Origin: JBCCGE01 sp039029455
GTDB lineage: Bacteria > Pseudomonadota > Gammaproteobacteria > Arenicellales > Poriferihabitantaceae
NCBI GenBank assembly: GCA_039029455.1
Contig: JBCCGE010000025.1
Span: 1 to 39,303, forward strand
Reading direction: 5' to 3'
DNA: 39,303 bases
Numbering within the stretch: the stretch's first letter is position 1; the number at the start of each line of letters is the position of its first letter. Positions 8,687 to 16,193 of this stretch are shown piece after piece. Made by a program: the position numbers and the translations under genes. The notes beneath the pieces are model-generated. The model worked only from the letters and a program-made list of their open reading frames with translations. It was not told where the DNA came from and ran no database searches.

Positions 8687-9934
8687 GTGATCCGTCCACT
8701 GGAACTGCTGATTGGTCTGCGCTACACGCGCGCGAAGCGTCGCAACCATTTCATTTCATTTATATCAATGATTTCGATGTTTGGAATCGTTCTCGGTGTG
8801 TGGGCGTTGATCACTGTTCTGTCAATCATGAATGGCTTTCACAAAGATCTTCGCGACCGAATCCTGTTTGTGGTTTCCCATGTGACTGTCAGTGAATACA
8901 GCGGGGTACTCTCCAACTGGAAGGACACCGCCAGACAAATCGATGCACACCCTGAGGTCAATGCCCAGGCGCCGTTCGTGTTGGGACAGGGCATGATTAC
9001 CCACAAAGGTGAAGTGACCGGTGCCTTAATTCGCGGAATAGATCCTGCTGCTGAGCGAAATGTTTCACAAGTCATGAACCATATCGTTGAGGGCAATCCT
9101 GATGCACTTCGTTCAGGAGAATTCGGCATTATTCTGGGAGACACTCTGGCGCGAATACTCGGCGTGCGTTTGGGCGAGAAAGTGACTCTGGTAGCACCTA
9201 AAGGTAAAGTGACGCCAGCGGGCCTGCTGCCCAGAATGAAGCGTTTTACGGTCGTTGGCCTTTTCAAAATCGACATGCATGAGTACGACAGTGGTATTGC
9301 ACTGATTCATATTGATGATGCGTCGAGACTTTTGGGCATCAAGGAAGCAGTGACGGGGCTGCGCCTCAAGCTTCAGGACGTGGAACAGTCGCGTCAGGTT
9401 AGGCGAGATCTGATCAACACGTTGCCTGGAGATCTGCGTATCCGTGACTGGACTATGGAGCACACAAATTTTTTCAGAGCTTTGGAAATCGAAAAACGCG
9501 TGGTGTTTATTGTTCTGCTTCTTATCGTCGCTGTCGCCGCTTTTAATATCGTGTCTACTCTGGTGATGATTGTCACCGATAAGCAGCCGGATGTCGCTAT
9601 CCTGCGCACGCTGGGTCTGAGTCCCGCAAGTGTGATGAAAGTGTTTATGGTTCAGGGAACCGTGATTGGTATTGTCGGTACGGTCATTGGTGGAATTCTG
9701 GGTGTGATTACAGCACTGAACATTGAAACCATAATCCCGGCCATTGAAACTTTCTTCAATACCGAACTTTTTCCATCCGATATTTACGTGATCAGCGATT
9801 TTCCGGCTGAAATGCGCTGGAATGATGTCAGTGTCACGATTCTGGTCTCGCTGATACTGAGTTTTCTCGCAACGATCTATCCAGCCTGGAAAGCGTCTCG
9901 AGTTCAGCCTGCAGATGCACTCCGTTACGAATGA
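8687..9934 (+). CDS. lolC: Lipoprotein-releasing ABC transporter permease (LolC/LolE family)
   Basis: Inner-membrane permease of the Lol system, which extracts lipoproteins and passes them to LolA. 415 residues, with the MacB/FtsX topology: one N-terminal membrane helix (MISMFGIVLGVWALITVLSI), a large periplasmic domain (about 50-270), then three C-terminal helices beginning VVFIVLLLIVAVAAFNIVST and ending LVSLILSFLATIYPAWKASR. The N-terminal IGLRYTRAKRRNHFISFIS is typical of LolC/E. The chosen GTG start at 8687 gives the family N-terminus; no ATG fits. It overlaps lolD by ATGA. No second permease follows, so the transporter may be a homodimeric LolF-like form, or lolE lies elsewhere. Confidence 0.93.
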   Translation: MIRPLELLIGLRYTRAKRRNHFISFISMISMFGIVLGVWALITVLSIMNGFHKDLRDRILFVVSHVTVSEYSGVLSNWKDTARQIDAHPEVNAQAPFVLGQGMITHKGEVTGALIRGIDPAAERNVSQVMNHIVEGNPDALRSGEFGIILGDTLARILGVRLGEKVTLVAPKGKVTPAGLLPRMKRFTVVGLFKIDMHEYDSGIALIHIDDASRLLGIKEAVTGLRLKLQDVEQSRQVRRDLINTLPGDLRIRDWTMEHTNFFRALEIEKRVVFIVLLLIVAVAAFNIVSTLVMIVTDKQPDVAILRTLGLSPASVMKVFMVQGTVIGIVGTVIGGILGVITALNIETIIPAIETFFNTELFPSDIYVISDFPAEMRWNDVSVTILVSLILSFLATIYPAWKASRVQPADALRYE

Positions 9935-10614
9935 TGACCGCCGCGATTGAATGCCAGAACGTAAGCAAACGTTTCACCGAAGGTGGAATGAATGTCGATG
10001 TACTGGATGCTATCGATTTCAGAGTTGAACAGGGTGAACAGGTTGCCATCGTGGGTGCATCGGGGTCCGGGAAGAGCACGCTGCTGCATATTCTGGGTGG
10101 ACTGGCGGAACCGACCGCGGGCCAGGTCCTCGTCACCGGCCGCGATATCAATGCATTATCTCAGACGGCCAGGGGAACGCTGCGCAACCAGGCGCTTGGG
10201 TTCGTATACCAATTCCATCACCTGCTTGGGGAATTTAGCGCTCAGGAAAACGTTGCAATGCCATTGCTGATCCGCAGAGTAGAGCCCGAGAAAGCTTTGC
10301 AGTCTGCTGCGGAAATTCTGGAGCGTGTCGGCCTATCCGATCGGCTTGATCACAAACCCGGAGAGCTTTCCGGCGGCGAGCGACAGCGGGCCGCCGTGGC
10401 GCGCGCTCTTGTCACCCGACCGAGATGTATTCTGGCAGATGAACCCACAGGGAATCTGGACAGTCAAACAGCGGAATCGATTCATCAGCTCATGGTCGAG
10501 CTCAATGAGGAGTACGGAACATCATTGGTAGTGGTGACTCACGATCTCGCACTTGCCGACAAAATGGGGCGAACTGTCGGAATTCAGTCCGGCCGGCTGC
10601 ACAATATGCCCTGA
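9931..10614 (+). CDS. lolD: Lipoprotein-releasing system ATP-binding protein
   Basis: ATPase that powers the Lol permease. The 227-residue protein has Walker A GASGSGKST, a Q-loop region in GFVYQFHHLLGEFSA, the ABC signature LSGGERQRAAVARAL, Walker B CILADEPTGNLD and the switch His in VVVTHD. GFVYQFHHLL(G/P)EF is characteristic of LolD. It begins inside the stop of lolC (ATGATGA at 9931), so the two are translated together. Short GC inverted repeats occur just behind the stop (10609-10630), followed by TTTTT, and may terminate the operon. Confidence 0.95.
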   Translation: MMTAAIECQNVSKRFTEGGMNVDVLDAIDFRVEQGEQVAIVGASGSGKSTLLHILGGLAEPTAGQVLVTGRDINALSQTARGTLRNQALGFVYQFHHLLGEFSAQENVAMPLLIRRVEPEKALQSAAEILERVGLSDRLDHKPGELSGGERQRAAVARALVTRPRCILADEPTGNLDSQTAESIHQLMVELNEEYGTSLVVVTHDLALADKMGRTVGIQSGRLHNMP

Positions 10615-10696
10615 CCCGGGCACTACAGGGATACTTTTTAAAAAGTTTCTGTCAAAGAACTACCAGTTTTTATCGATTAGTTATTTGTTTAGCACA

Positions 10697-11557
10697 ATGA
10701 AAATTCTGTCTGTTGTTTTTGGAGTCTTCTTTCTGACCGGTGGGGCTTTTGCATCGGGCATTATGGCCAATGAGGCATGGGTCAGGACGGCACCTCCAGG
10801 CGCACCACTGGCAGGTTATTTTGAATTGCGCAATCACGGTGATGCTTCGAGTGTTCTGACCGGTGCGACGGCCGAGGGGTTTACAAACACGATGCTTCAT
10901 CGCACCGTCGACCAGAATGGGGTGATGAAAATGGAGCATGTGACGCGTGTCGAGGTGTCACCTGGTGAGACGTTTTCTTTTCAGCCCGGCGGCTATCACA
11001 TTATGCTGATGAAACCGGAAGTTGATGCGAAGGCAGGCGATTCGATTCCAATCACGCTGCAATTTGAGAGCGGCCATGCGATTAGCGTTGAATTTATCGT
11101 GCGTGAGGCCGGCGCCACCATGTCGAGCGAGCATAGTGAGATGGATCACGGTGGGTCACACGAATACCATTCTTCACACGGCGACCACTCCTCTCACGAT
11201 TCATCCCACGGACACGGTGGAGCAGATGGCAAGATAGAGGTTTCGGGACCCGATGCCCCCAGTCTCAAGGTTTCAACGATGAATCACGGCGACGGCCAGT
11301 GGATGCTCGTTTTGGCAACAACCAATTTCGAATTCAGGGAGGATATGGCGGACGCTGAACATCAGAACGGAATGGGGCATGCCCACCTGCATATCGACGG
11401 CAAAAAGGTGGCACGGCTCTATGAATCTCATTCCATGTTGCCTGAGTTGGAAGCCGGGACTCACAAAATAACGGTGGGCTTGTTCAGCAACGATCATCGT
11501 CCAATCTGGGTGAACGGTTCACCTGTTGAAGAAACCGTCACACTTGAAATCGAATGA
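10697..11557 (+). CDS. Exported PCu(A)C-type copper chaperone with His-rich linker and extra C-terminal domain
   Basis: The start is ATG 10697, which opens a signal peptide (MKILSVVFGVFFLTGGAFAS). The reading frame extends to 10553 but that part overlaps lolD. The first domain (about 24-135) has the complete PCu(A)C copper site H-x10-M-x21-H-x-M: H68, M79, H101, M103. Known members carry Cu(I) in the periplasm to the CuA centre of cytochrome oxidase. A His/Ser-rich linker (about 144-178), likely metal-binding, leads to a second domain (about 180-286) with GMGHAHLHIDGKKVARLY and HKITVGLFSNDHRP. I recognise that second pattern from periplasmic metal-related proteins but cannot name a function. 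The total of 286 residues is about twice the normal PCu(A)C length. Likely role: periplasmic copper handling. Confidence 0.85.
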   Translation: MKILSVVFGVFFLTGGAFASGIMANEAWVRTAPPGAPLAGYFELRNHGDASSVLTGATAEGFTNTMLHRTVDQNGVMKMEHVTRVEVSPGETFSFQPGGYHIMLMKPEVDAKAGDSIPITLQFESGHAISVEFIVREAGATMSSEHSEMDHGGSHEYHSSHGDHSSHDSSHGHGGADGKIEVSGPDAPSLKVSTMNHGDGQWMLVLATTNFEFREDMADAEHQNGMGHAHLHIDGKKVARLYESHSMLPELEAGTHKITVGLFSNDHRPIWVNGSPVEETVTLEIE

Positions 11558-11599
11558 ACTGAGTCTGGCAACAGGATGTTTAAAGACGATTGAGAGACC

Positions 11600-11971
11600 T
11601 TAATGGCAAAAAAACGGCAGTGAAGTGACCGTTCTGACACCTTGCATCCGACTGACCCGGTTAAAAACGGAAGTTGCATTTCGCAGAGTTCGGACAATCA
11701 GAACCTGGTCGAACACTGTTTCTTCGACACGATCTATGTCGGGATCTGTAATTAAACTATCCACGACCTGCTGTGGTCGACTGGTGGCAATATAAAACGT
11801 TCTTTGCTCAGTGCTGCCGCCTGCTCGTGACAGGTGCTGATTGGTCCAGGCATCGAGCATGGTTTGCCAGAAGTTTTCAGGTAGTGCTTTTGCCGCAGTG
11901 ATTGTGCTGAAACCCAATACAAACGCAGCTGCAATCAAGCCGGCTTTTGTAAAGATGTGATTGTTCTCCAT
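11600..11971 (-). CDS. Small exported protein of unknown function
   Basis: 123 residues, starting with a convincing signal peptide (FTKAGLIAAAFVLGFSTITA, cleavage likely after AAKA). The mature part (about 90 residues) has TFYIATSRPQQVVDSLITDP and later FDQVLIVRTLRNATSVFNRV, an alternation that looks like a ferredoxin-like or SPOR-like alpha/beta fold, but I do not recognise a family. The gene lies 27 bases behind uvrD on the same strand and may be cotranscribed. A possible terminator (AACGG...CCGTT then T7) overlaps its last codons, with the T run encoding the final Phe-Phe. No Shine-Dalgarno sequence is evident. Confidence 0.6.
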   Translation of the reverse strand: MENNHIFTKAGLIAAAFVLGFSTITAAKALPENFWQTMLDAWTNQHLSRAGGSTEQRTFYIATSRPQQVVDSLITDPDIDRVEETVFDQVLIVRTLRNATSVFNRVSRMQGVRTVTSLPFFCH

Positions 11972-11998
11972 TACGTTACGGGTGTTGCTGGCGGAAAA

Positions 11999-14152
11999 CT
12001 AGCCAATGGATTCGAGGTTGGCATAGGCGGCGATCAGCCATTTAGGTCCCGCGTCAACAAAGTTAACCTGGATGCGTGCATGCTCCCCATGGCCTTCCAG
12101 ATTAATGACCATACCTTCTCCAAACTTCTGATGGCGGACCTGCTTGCCCGGCTTCAGCCCACCCGAATCCAAAGCGACATTGTTACCGTTACCGTAAAGT
12201 GGACGGCTCATGCTGGCGGTTCTGATTTCCTCAACATAATCGCGTGGAATTTCAGTGAGAAATCGAGACGGCTGGCTGTAGTGTTCTCTGCCGTACAGTC
12301 GCCTTATCTCTGCATAGCAGATGAAGAGTTGTTGCATCGCTCGCGTCATTCCGACGTAGCACAATCGGCGTTCCTCCTCGAGACGACCCGCTTCTTCAAG
12401 CGATCGTTGATGCGGGAACAAACCTTCTTCCATACCGCAAAGGAACACCAGAGGGAATTCGAGCCCCTTCGCGGAGTGCAGACTCATCAGTTGAACGCAG
12501 TCTTCCCACTCCTCAGCCTGGCCCTCTCCGGCCTCAAGTGCAGCATTGGCAAGAAACAGCGACAAAATATCCAGTTCCTCGTCTTCATCCGGAATGAAAT
12601 TACGAGCCGCATTTACCAGTTCCTCAAGGTTTTCCACGCGTCCCTGGGCACGCTCGCCCTTGTCCTTTCGATAGTGATCTAACAGGCCGGAACGCTGCAG
12701 GACGTGGTCGGTCAGCTCACCCATCTCCATTTCGTCGCACTCCTCTGCTATCGAAGTAACCAGCTCGAGAAAGCCCGTCAGCGCACCGCGTGCCCGCGGA
12801 GGTAAAGTCTCCGCCTCCACTATGGATCTGGCTGCCCGCCACATTGATATCTGTTCGGATCTGGCCAGTTCTCGAACTTGTTCCAGTGTCTTGTTGCCAA
12901 TACCCCGCGTAGGCAGGTTGACCACGCGGTCAAATGCCGGATCGGAGTCCGGGTTTGTCAAAAGACGCATGTAGGCGAGCGCATCTTTTATTTCCGCCCG
13001 CTCGAAGAATCTAAGGCCGCCGTAGACACGATACGGCATCCCCTGGGCCAGAAGCTGTTCCTCAAATACTCGTGACTGCGCATTTGATCGATACAGAATC
13101 GCGACCTCGTCACGTCGGTTACCCTGATCAACCCAACTCTCGATTTGCTCAACCGCGAATCGTGCCTCGTCGATTTCATTCGAGGCGGCATACACTCTGA
13201 TCGGCTGACCATCCCCCGCGTCGGTCCACAGTTCCTTTCCCATCCGATCATCGTTGTGCGAGATTACGGCGTTCGCAGCATTTAGAATGTTGCTGGTTGA
13301 TCGATAGTTCTGCTCCAGGCGAACAATTCTAGAGCCGTCGAAGTCGGTTTCAAAGCTGAGCAGGTTTTCTACGCGCGCGCCCCGCCATCCATATATCGAT
13401 TGATCATCGTCACCTACGGCAAAGAGATTTCCGTGGTCTGCTGACAGCAGTTTAAGCCATTGATACTGAATTGAGTTGGTGTCCTGAAATTCATCCACCA
13501 GTACGTGCTGGAATCGTTTCTGGTAGGTTTCCCTTACGGTCTGATTGTTTCGAAACAACTCCAGAGTCCGCAACAAAATTTCAGCGAAATCGACCAGTCC
13601 AAAGCGCTGACACATTTCCTCATAGGACGCGTAAACCCGATACAGCGTCTGTTGTTGAACATCGTGACCGCTGGGAAGATCGTGGGGTCTTCGTCCCTCT
13701 TCTTTGTGATTGTTGATCATCCATTGCAGTTGCCTGGGTGGCCAGTAGGCTTCGTCCAGATTGAGCTCACGCAGTACTCGCCTGACCAGTCGGTATTGAT
13801 CGTCGCTGTCCAGAATTTCAAATGCTTCAGGGAGCCCCGCGTCATCGAAATGCATCCTTAGTAACCTATGGCACAGACCGTGAAATGTTCCCATCCACAT
13901 TGCCCCAAACGGCATCTCCAACAGTTCTTCGATCCGTCCCCGCATCTCTCGGGAGGCTTTGTTGGTAAATGTCACTGCCAAAATAGCCAATGGAGAGACG
14001 TTCAACCCCTGAATCAACCAGGCAATTCGATGCGTCAGAACCCGGGTCTTGCCGCTACCAGCCCCGGCCAGCACCAGCAGAGGGCCGGGTGGCGCCGAGA
14101 CCGCTTCACGCTGTGCGTCGTTCAGCGGGTCAAAAATATGCGAAACATCCAT
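11999..14152 (-). CDS. uvrD: DNA helicase II (UvrD)
   Basis: SF1A 3'-5' helicase of nucleotide excision and mismatch repair. The frame opens at 14185, but ATG 14152 gives MDVSHIFDPLNDAQREAVSA, matching the E. coli UvrD start, and a 717-residue product (E. coli 720). Walker A is GAGSGKT (30-36). Other helicase motifs visible are AVTFTNKASREM (Ia), VDEFQDTN (II), GDDDQSIYGWRGA (III), LEQNYRST (IV), LMSLHSAKGLEFPLVF (V) and RRLCYVGMTRA (VI). The C-terminus PGKQVRHQKFGEGMVINLEG is the UvrD Tudor-like domain. No LexA box of the CTGT-N8-ACAG type was found upstream. Divergent from the aminotransferase. Confidence 0.96.
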   Translation of the reverse strand: MDVSHIFDPLNDAQREAVSAPPGPLLVLAGAGSGKTRVLTHRIAWLIQGLNVSPLAILAVTFTNKASREMRGRIEELLEMPFGAMWMGTFHGLCHRLLRMHFDDAGLPEAFEILDSDDQYRLVRRVLRELNLDEAYWPPRQLQWMINNHKEEGRRPHDLPSGHDVQQQTLYRVYASYEEMCQRFGLVDFAEILLRTLELFRNNQTVRETYQKRFQHVLVDEFQDTNSIQYQWLKLLSADHGNLFAVGDDDQSIYGWRGARVENLLSFETDFDGSRIVRLEQNYRSTSNILNAANAVISHNDDRMGKELWTDAGDGQPIRVYAASNEIDEARFAVEQIESWVDQGNRRDEVAILYRSNAQSRVFEEQLLAQGMPYRVYGGLRFFERAEIKDALAYMRLLTNPDSDPAFDRVVNLPTRGIGNKTLEQVRELARSEQISMWRAARSIVEAETLPPRARGALTGFLELVTSIAEECDEMEMGELTDHVLQRSGLLDHYRKDKGERAQGRVENLEELVNAARNFIPDEDEELDILSLFLANAALEAGEGQAEEWEDCVQLMSLHSAKGLEFPLVFLCGMEEGLFPHQRSLEEAGRLEEERRLCYVGMTRAMQQLFICYAEIRRLYGREHYSQPSRFLTEIPRDYVEEIRTASMSRPLYGNGNNVALDSGGLKPGKQVRHQKFGEGMVINLEGHGEHARIQVNFVDAGPKWLIAAYANLESIG

Positions 14153-14307
14153 GCGCGAATTGTACTTTAGAACGCGCGACAACATTTCCTGTTGGTCCTG
14201 CTTTTCTATTCACACTGGCTCTATAGAGAGGCAAAATCAACCCATTACAGTAGCCAACATTAATTACTTACTACGGCTCTCGATGAGAGCTCGGGCAGGA
14301 ATACACC

Positions 14308-15699
14308 ATGAACAAAGCAGTCGATACCCAGCACCTCGATGCGGAACACATCATAAGTGGCGATAAAGCCCACGTATGGCATCACATCAGCCAGCACAAA
14401 CCGCTGGAAACAACCGATCCCATGGTCATTGTTGAAGGCAAAGGGCTTCGAGTAAAAGACATCAAAGGCCGGGAGTATCTCGACGCAGTATCGGGTGGCG
14501 TCTGGACAGTCAATGTAGGGTACGGGCGGGAATCGATAGCGGATGCCGTGCGCGATCAGTTGGTAAAAATGTGCTACTTCGCTAATTCAGCAGGCAATAT
14601 CCCTGGTGCGCTCTTCGCCGACAAGCTGATGGATAAAATGCCTGGCCTGAGCCGTGTTTACTATTCAAACTCTGGTTCTGAGGCAAATGAGAAAGCCTAC
14701 AAGATGGTCAGACAGCTGGCTTTCATGAAAAATGATGGCAAGAAACACAAGATTCTGTATCGCGATCGCGACTATCACGGCACTACCATTACTGCGCTAA
14801 GTTCAACCGGCCAACTGCAGCGAAAAGATCAGTACGGCCCGTTTACACCTGGTTTTGTTGAAGTCCCTCACTGCCTGGCGTATCGGTCTCCAAATGGTGA
14901 CGACCCGGATTTTGGCGTACAGGCGGCAAAGGAAATTGAAAAAGTTATTTTGCGTGAAGGTCCTGACACTGTGGGCTCGCTGGTTTTGGAACCTATTACC
15001 GCTGGCGGCGGAGTGATTACGCCGCCTGAGGGGTACTTCGAAACGGTGCAGGAAATCTGCAGTCAATACGGCGTGTTGCTTCATATCGATGAAGTGGTCT
15101 GCGGTATGGGCCGAACCGGTACGTGGTTTGGTTACCAGCACTACGGAGTAAAACCCGATATGGTGACCATGGCGAAAGGTGTAGCCAGCGGTTATGCAGC
15201 GATTTCGGTGATGGCAACAACCGAGGATATTTTTGGCGAATTTCTTGGCGAGCCCAGTGAAACGATGAAGTACTTTCGTGATATCAGTACTTTCGGCGGG
15301 TGTGCAGGCGGACCTGCAGCTGCACTGGAGAATATGCGCATCATTGAGGAAGAGAATCTGTTGGAAAACGTGACAAACATGGGGGACTACCTCATGAGTC
15401 ACTTACTGGAACTCAAAGAAAAGCATCCGATTGTCGGGGATGTCCGCGGCAAAGGCCTGTTTGCCGGGTTGGAACTGGTCAAGGATCGAGCCAGTAAAGA
15501 GCCGGTTCATGAGTCTGTAACCGCGGGAGTCGCCGGGCATTGCCTGCAGCACAGTGCGGTGATGATTGGGCGAACCAATCGAAGTTTTCCTGAACACAAC
15601 AATACCCTGTGTCTGAGCCCCGCACTCATTTGCACGAAAGGAGATATTGACGAAATTGTTCGAGCCATCGATAAGGCTCTGGCGGATGCAGTCGTCTAA
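14308..15699 (+). CDS. tpa: Class III aminotransferase, probable taurine--pyruvate aminotransferase
   Basis: PLP enzyme of 463 residues. The PLP lysine is K290 in MVTMAKGVASGYAA, and the cofactor-binding Asp is D261 in LLHIDEVVCGMGRTGTWFGY. The segments YFANSAGNIPGALFADKL, YRDRDYHGTT, YGPFTPGFVEVPHCL and LEPITAGGGVITPPEGY are those I associate with taurine:pyruvate aminotransferase, which makes sulfoacetaldehyde and alanine. Broad omega-amino acid:pyruvate aminotransferases are the alternative. No sulfoacetaldehyde acetyltransferase or taurine transporter is nearby, so substrate is inferred from sequence alone. AGGA precedes ATG 14308. It stands alone, divergent from uvrD, and ends at a clear terminator. 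Confidence 0.8.
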   Translation: MNKAVDTQHLDAEHIISGDKAHVWHHISQHKPLETTDPMVIVEGKGLRVKDIKGREYLDAVSGGVWTVNVGYGRESIADAVRDQLVKMCYFANSAGNIPGALFADKLMDKMPGLSRVYYSNSGSEANEKAYKMVRQLAFMKNDGKKHKILYRDRDYHGTTITALSSTGQLQRKDQYGPFTPGFVEVPHCLAYRSPNGDDPDFGVQAAKEIEKVILREGPDTVGSLVLEPITAGGGVITPPEGYFETVQEICSQYGVLLHIDEVVCGMGRTGTWFGYQHYGVKPDMVTMAKGVASGYAAISVMATTEDIFGEFLGEPSETMKYFRDISTFGGCAGGPAAALENMRIIEEENLLENVTNMGDYLMSHLLELKEKHPIVGDVRGKGLFAGLELVKDRASKEPVHESVTAGVAGHCLQHSAVMIGRTNRSFPEHNNTLCLSPALICTKGDIDEIVRAIDKALADAVV

Positions 15700-15726
15700 A
15701 ATGTGATGGGTTATTAGTCGATCCGA

Positions 15727-15750
15727 GGCGCACTTTTGTGCGCCTTTTTT
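15727..15750 (+). terminator. Rho-independent terminator of the aminotransferase gene
   Basis: Perfect 7-bp stem GGCGCAC (15727-15733) and GTGCGCC (15738-15744) with a TTTT loop, directly followed by TTTTTT (15745-15750), 28 bases behind the stop codon. Confidence 0.93.
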
Positions 15751-15807
15751 ATGTCACGGTGCCCACCAGATAGGGTGGAAATGCAGATTATGCAGGAGCA
15801 CTAGTCT

Positions 15808-16034
15808 GCCATACCTACATCCGTGTAGGCCGCCGCTCTTCCGCGTCCATGCGTTCGCGCCATACCTACATCCGTGTAGGCCGCCGCTCCTGCGCATCCA
15901 TGCGCTCGCGCCATACCTACATCCGTGTAGGCCGCGGCTCTTCCGCGTCCATGCGTTCGCGCCATACCTACATCCGTGTAGGCCGCCGCTCCTGCGCATC
16001 CATGCGCTCGCGCCATACCTACATCCGTGTAGGC
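15808..16034. repeat. 51-bp tandem repeat with internal hairpins, 4.5 copies
   Basis: A 23-base core, GCC-AT-ACCTACATCCGTGTAGGC, starts at 15808, 15859, 15910, 15961 and 16012, exactly every 51 bases. Each core contains the perfect inverted repeat CCTACA-TCCG-TGTAGG. The 28-base spacers alternate between two types: A (CGCTCTTCCGCGTCCATGCG) after cores 1 and 3, with one base differing, and B (CGCTCCTGCGCATCCATGCG) after cores 2 and 4. The higher-order unit is therefore 102 bases. Spacer B holds a second palindrome, GCGCAT-CC-ATGCGC. The block lies between convergent terminators and occupies most of the 494-base gap between the aminotransferase and the fusion gene. Because 51 is a multiple of three, long reading frames run through it, but I treat it as non-coding. 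Confidence 0.95.
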
Positions 16035-16062
16035 AAAAAAATCCCCGAGATCCGTCTCGGGG
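16035..16062 (-). terminator. Rho-independent terminator for the minus-strand operon (distal)
   Basis: Stem CCCCGAGA (16043-16050) and TCTCGGGG (16055-16062) with loop TCCG. On the minus strand it is followed by ATTTTTTT. The loop sequence TCCG is the same as in the five repeat hairpins next to it. Confidence 0.88.
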
Positions 16063-16135
16063 TGTATGAAAACCATGAAACACCTGATTCATGATTGAGG
16101 AGGAATAACTCGAAGTCCATGCTACCGCTATAGAA

Positions 16136-16161
16136 CAAAAAAAGATGTGACAAAAGTCACA
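16136..16161 (-). terminator. Probable proximal terminator behind the fusion gene
   Basis: On the minus strand TGTGAC-TTTT-GTCACA (16161 to 16146) is followed within two bases by TTTTTTT, 33 bases behind the stop codon. The stem is only six pairs, so it may be leaky, which would explain the second terminator further on. Confidence 0.55.
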
Positions 16162-16193
16162 CAGTTGAAAACTAAATCTTCAGGGATTGGTGT

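Noticed and set aside
11957..12682. 241-codon frame on the plus strand
   Set aside because: It is antisense to the 3' part of uvrD, whose helicase motifs are unmistakable.
14153..14307. LexA box upstream of uvrD
   Set aside because: CTGT and ACAG elements occur but not with the required eight-base spacing.
14803..15402. 199-codon frame on the minus strand
   Set aside because: It is antisense to the aminotransferase, including its PLP lysine region.
15808..16034. CRISPR-like array of five repeats
   Set aside because: The spacers are not unique: they alternate between two nearly identical sequences, and there are no cas genes nearby.
15754..16092. Reading frames of 81-112 codons with AYTDVGMAR-type repeats
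   Set aside because: They exist only because the 51-base repeat is a multiple of three. No ribosome site or signal supports them, and they span the terminator hairpin.
16146..16161. TGTGA-N6-TCACA, a perfect match to the CRP consensus half-sites
   Set aside because: It lies behind the fusion gene with no promoter or gene start near it, and on the minus strand it is followed by seven T. A terminator hairpin explains it better.
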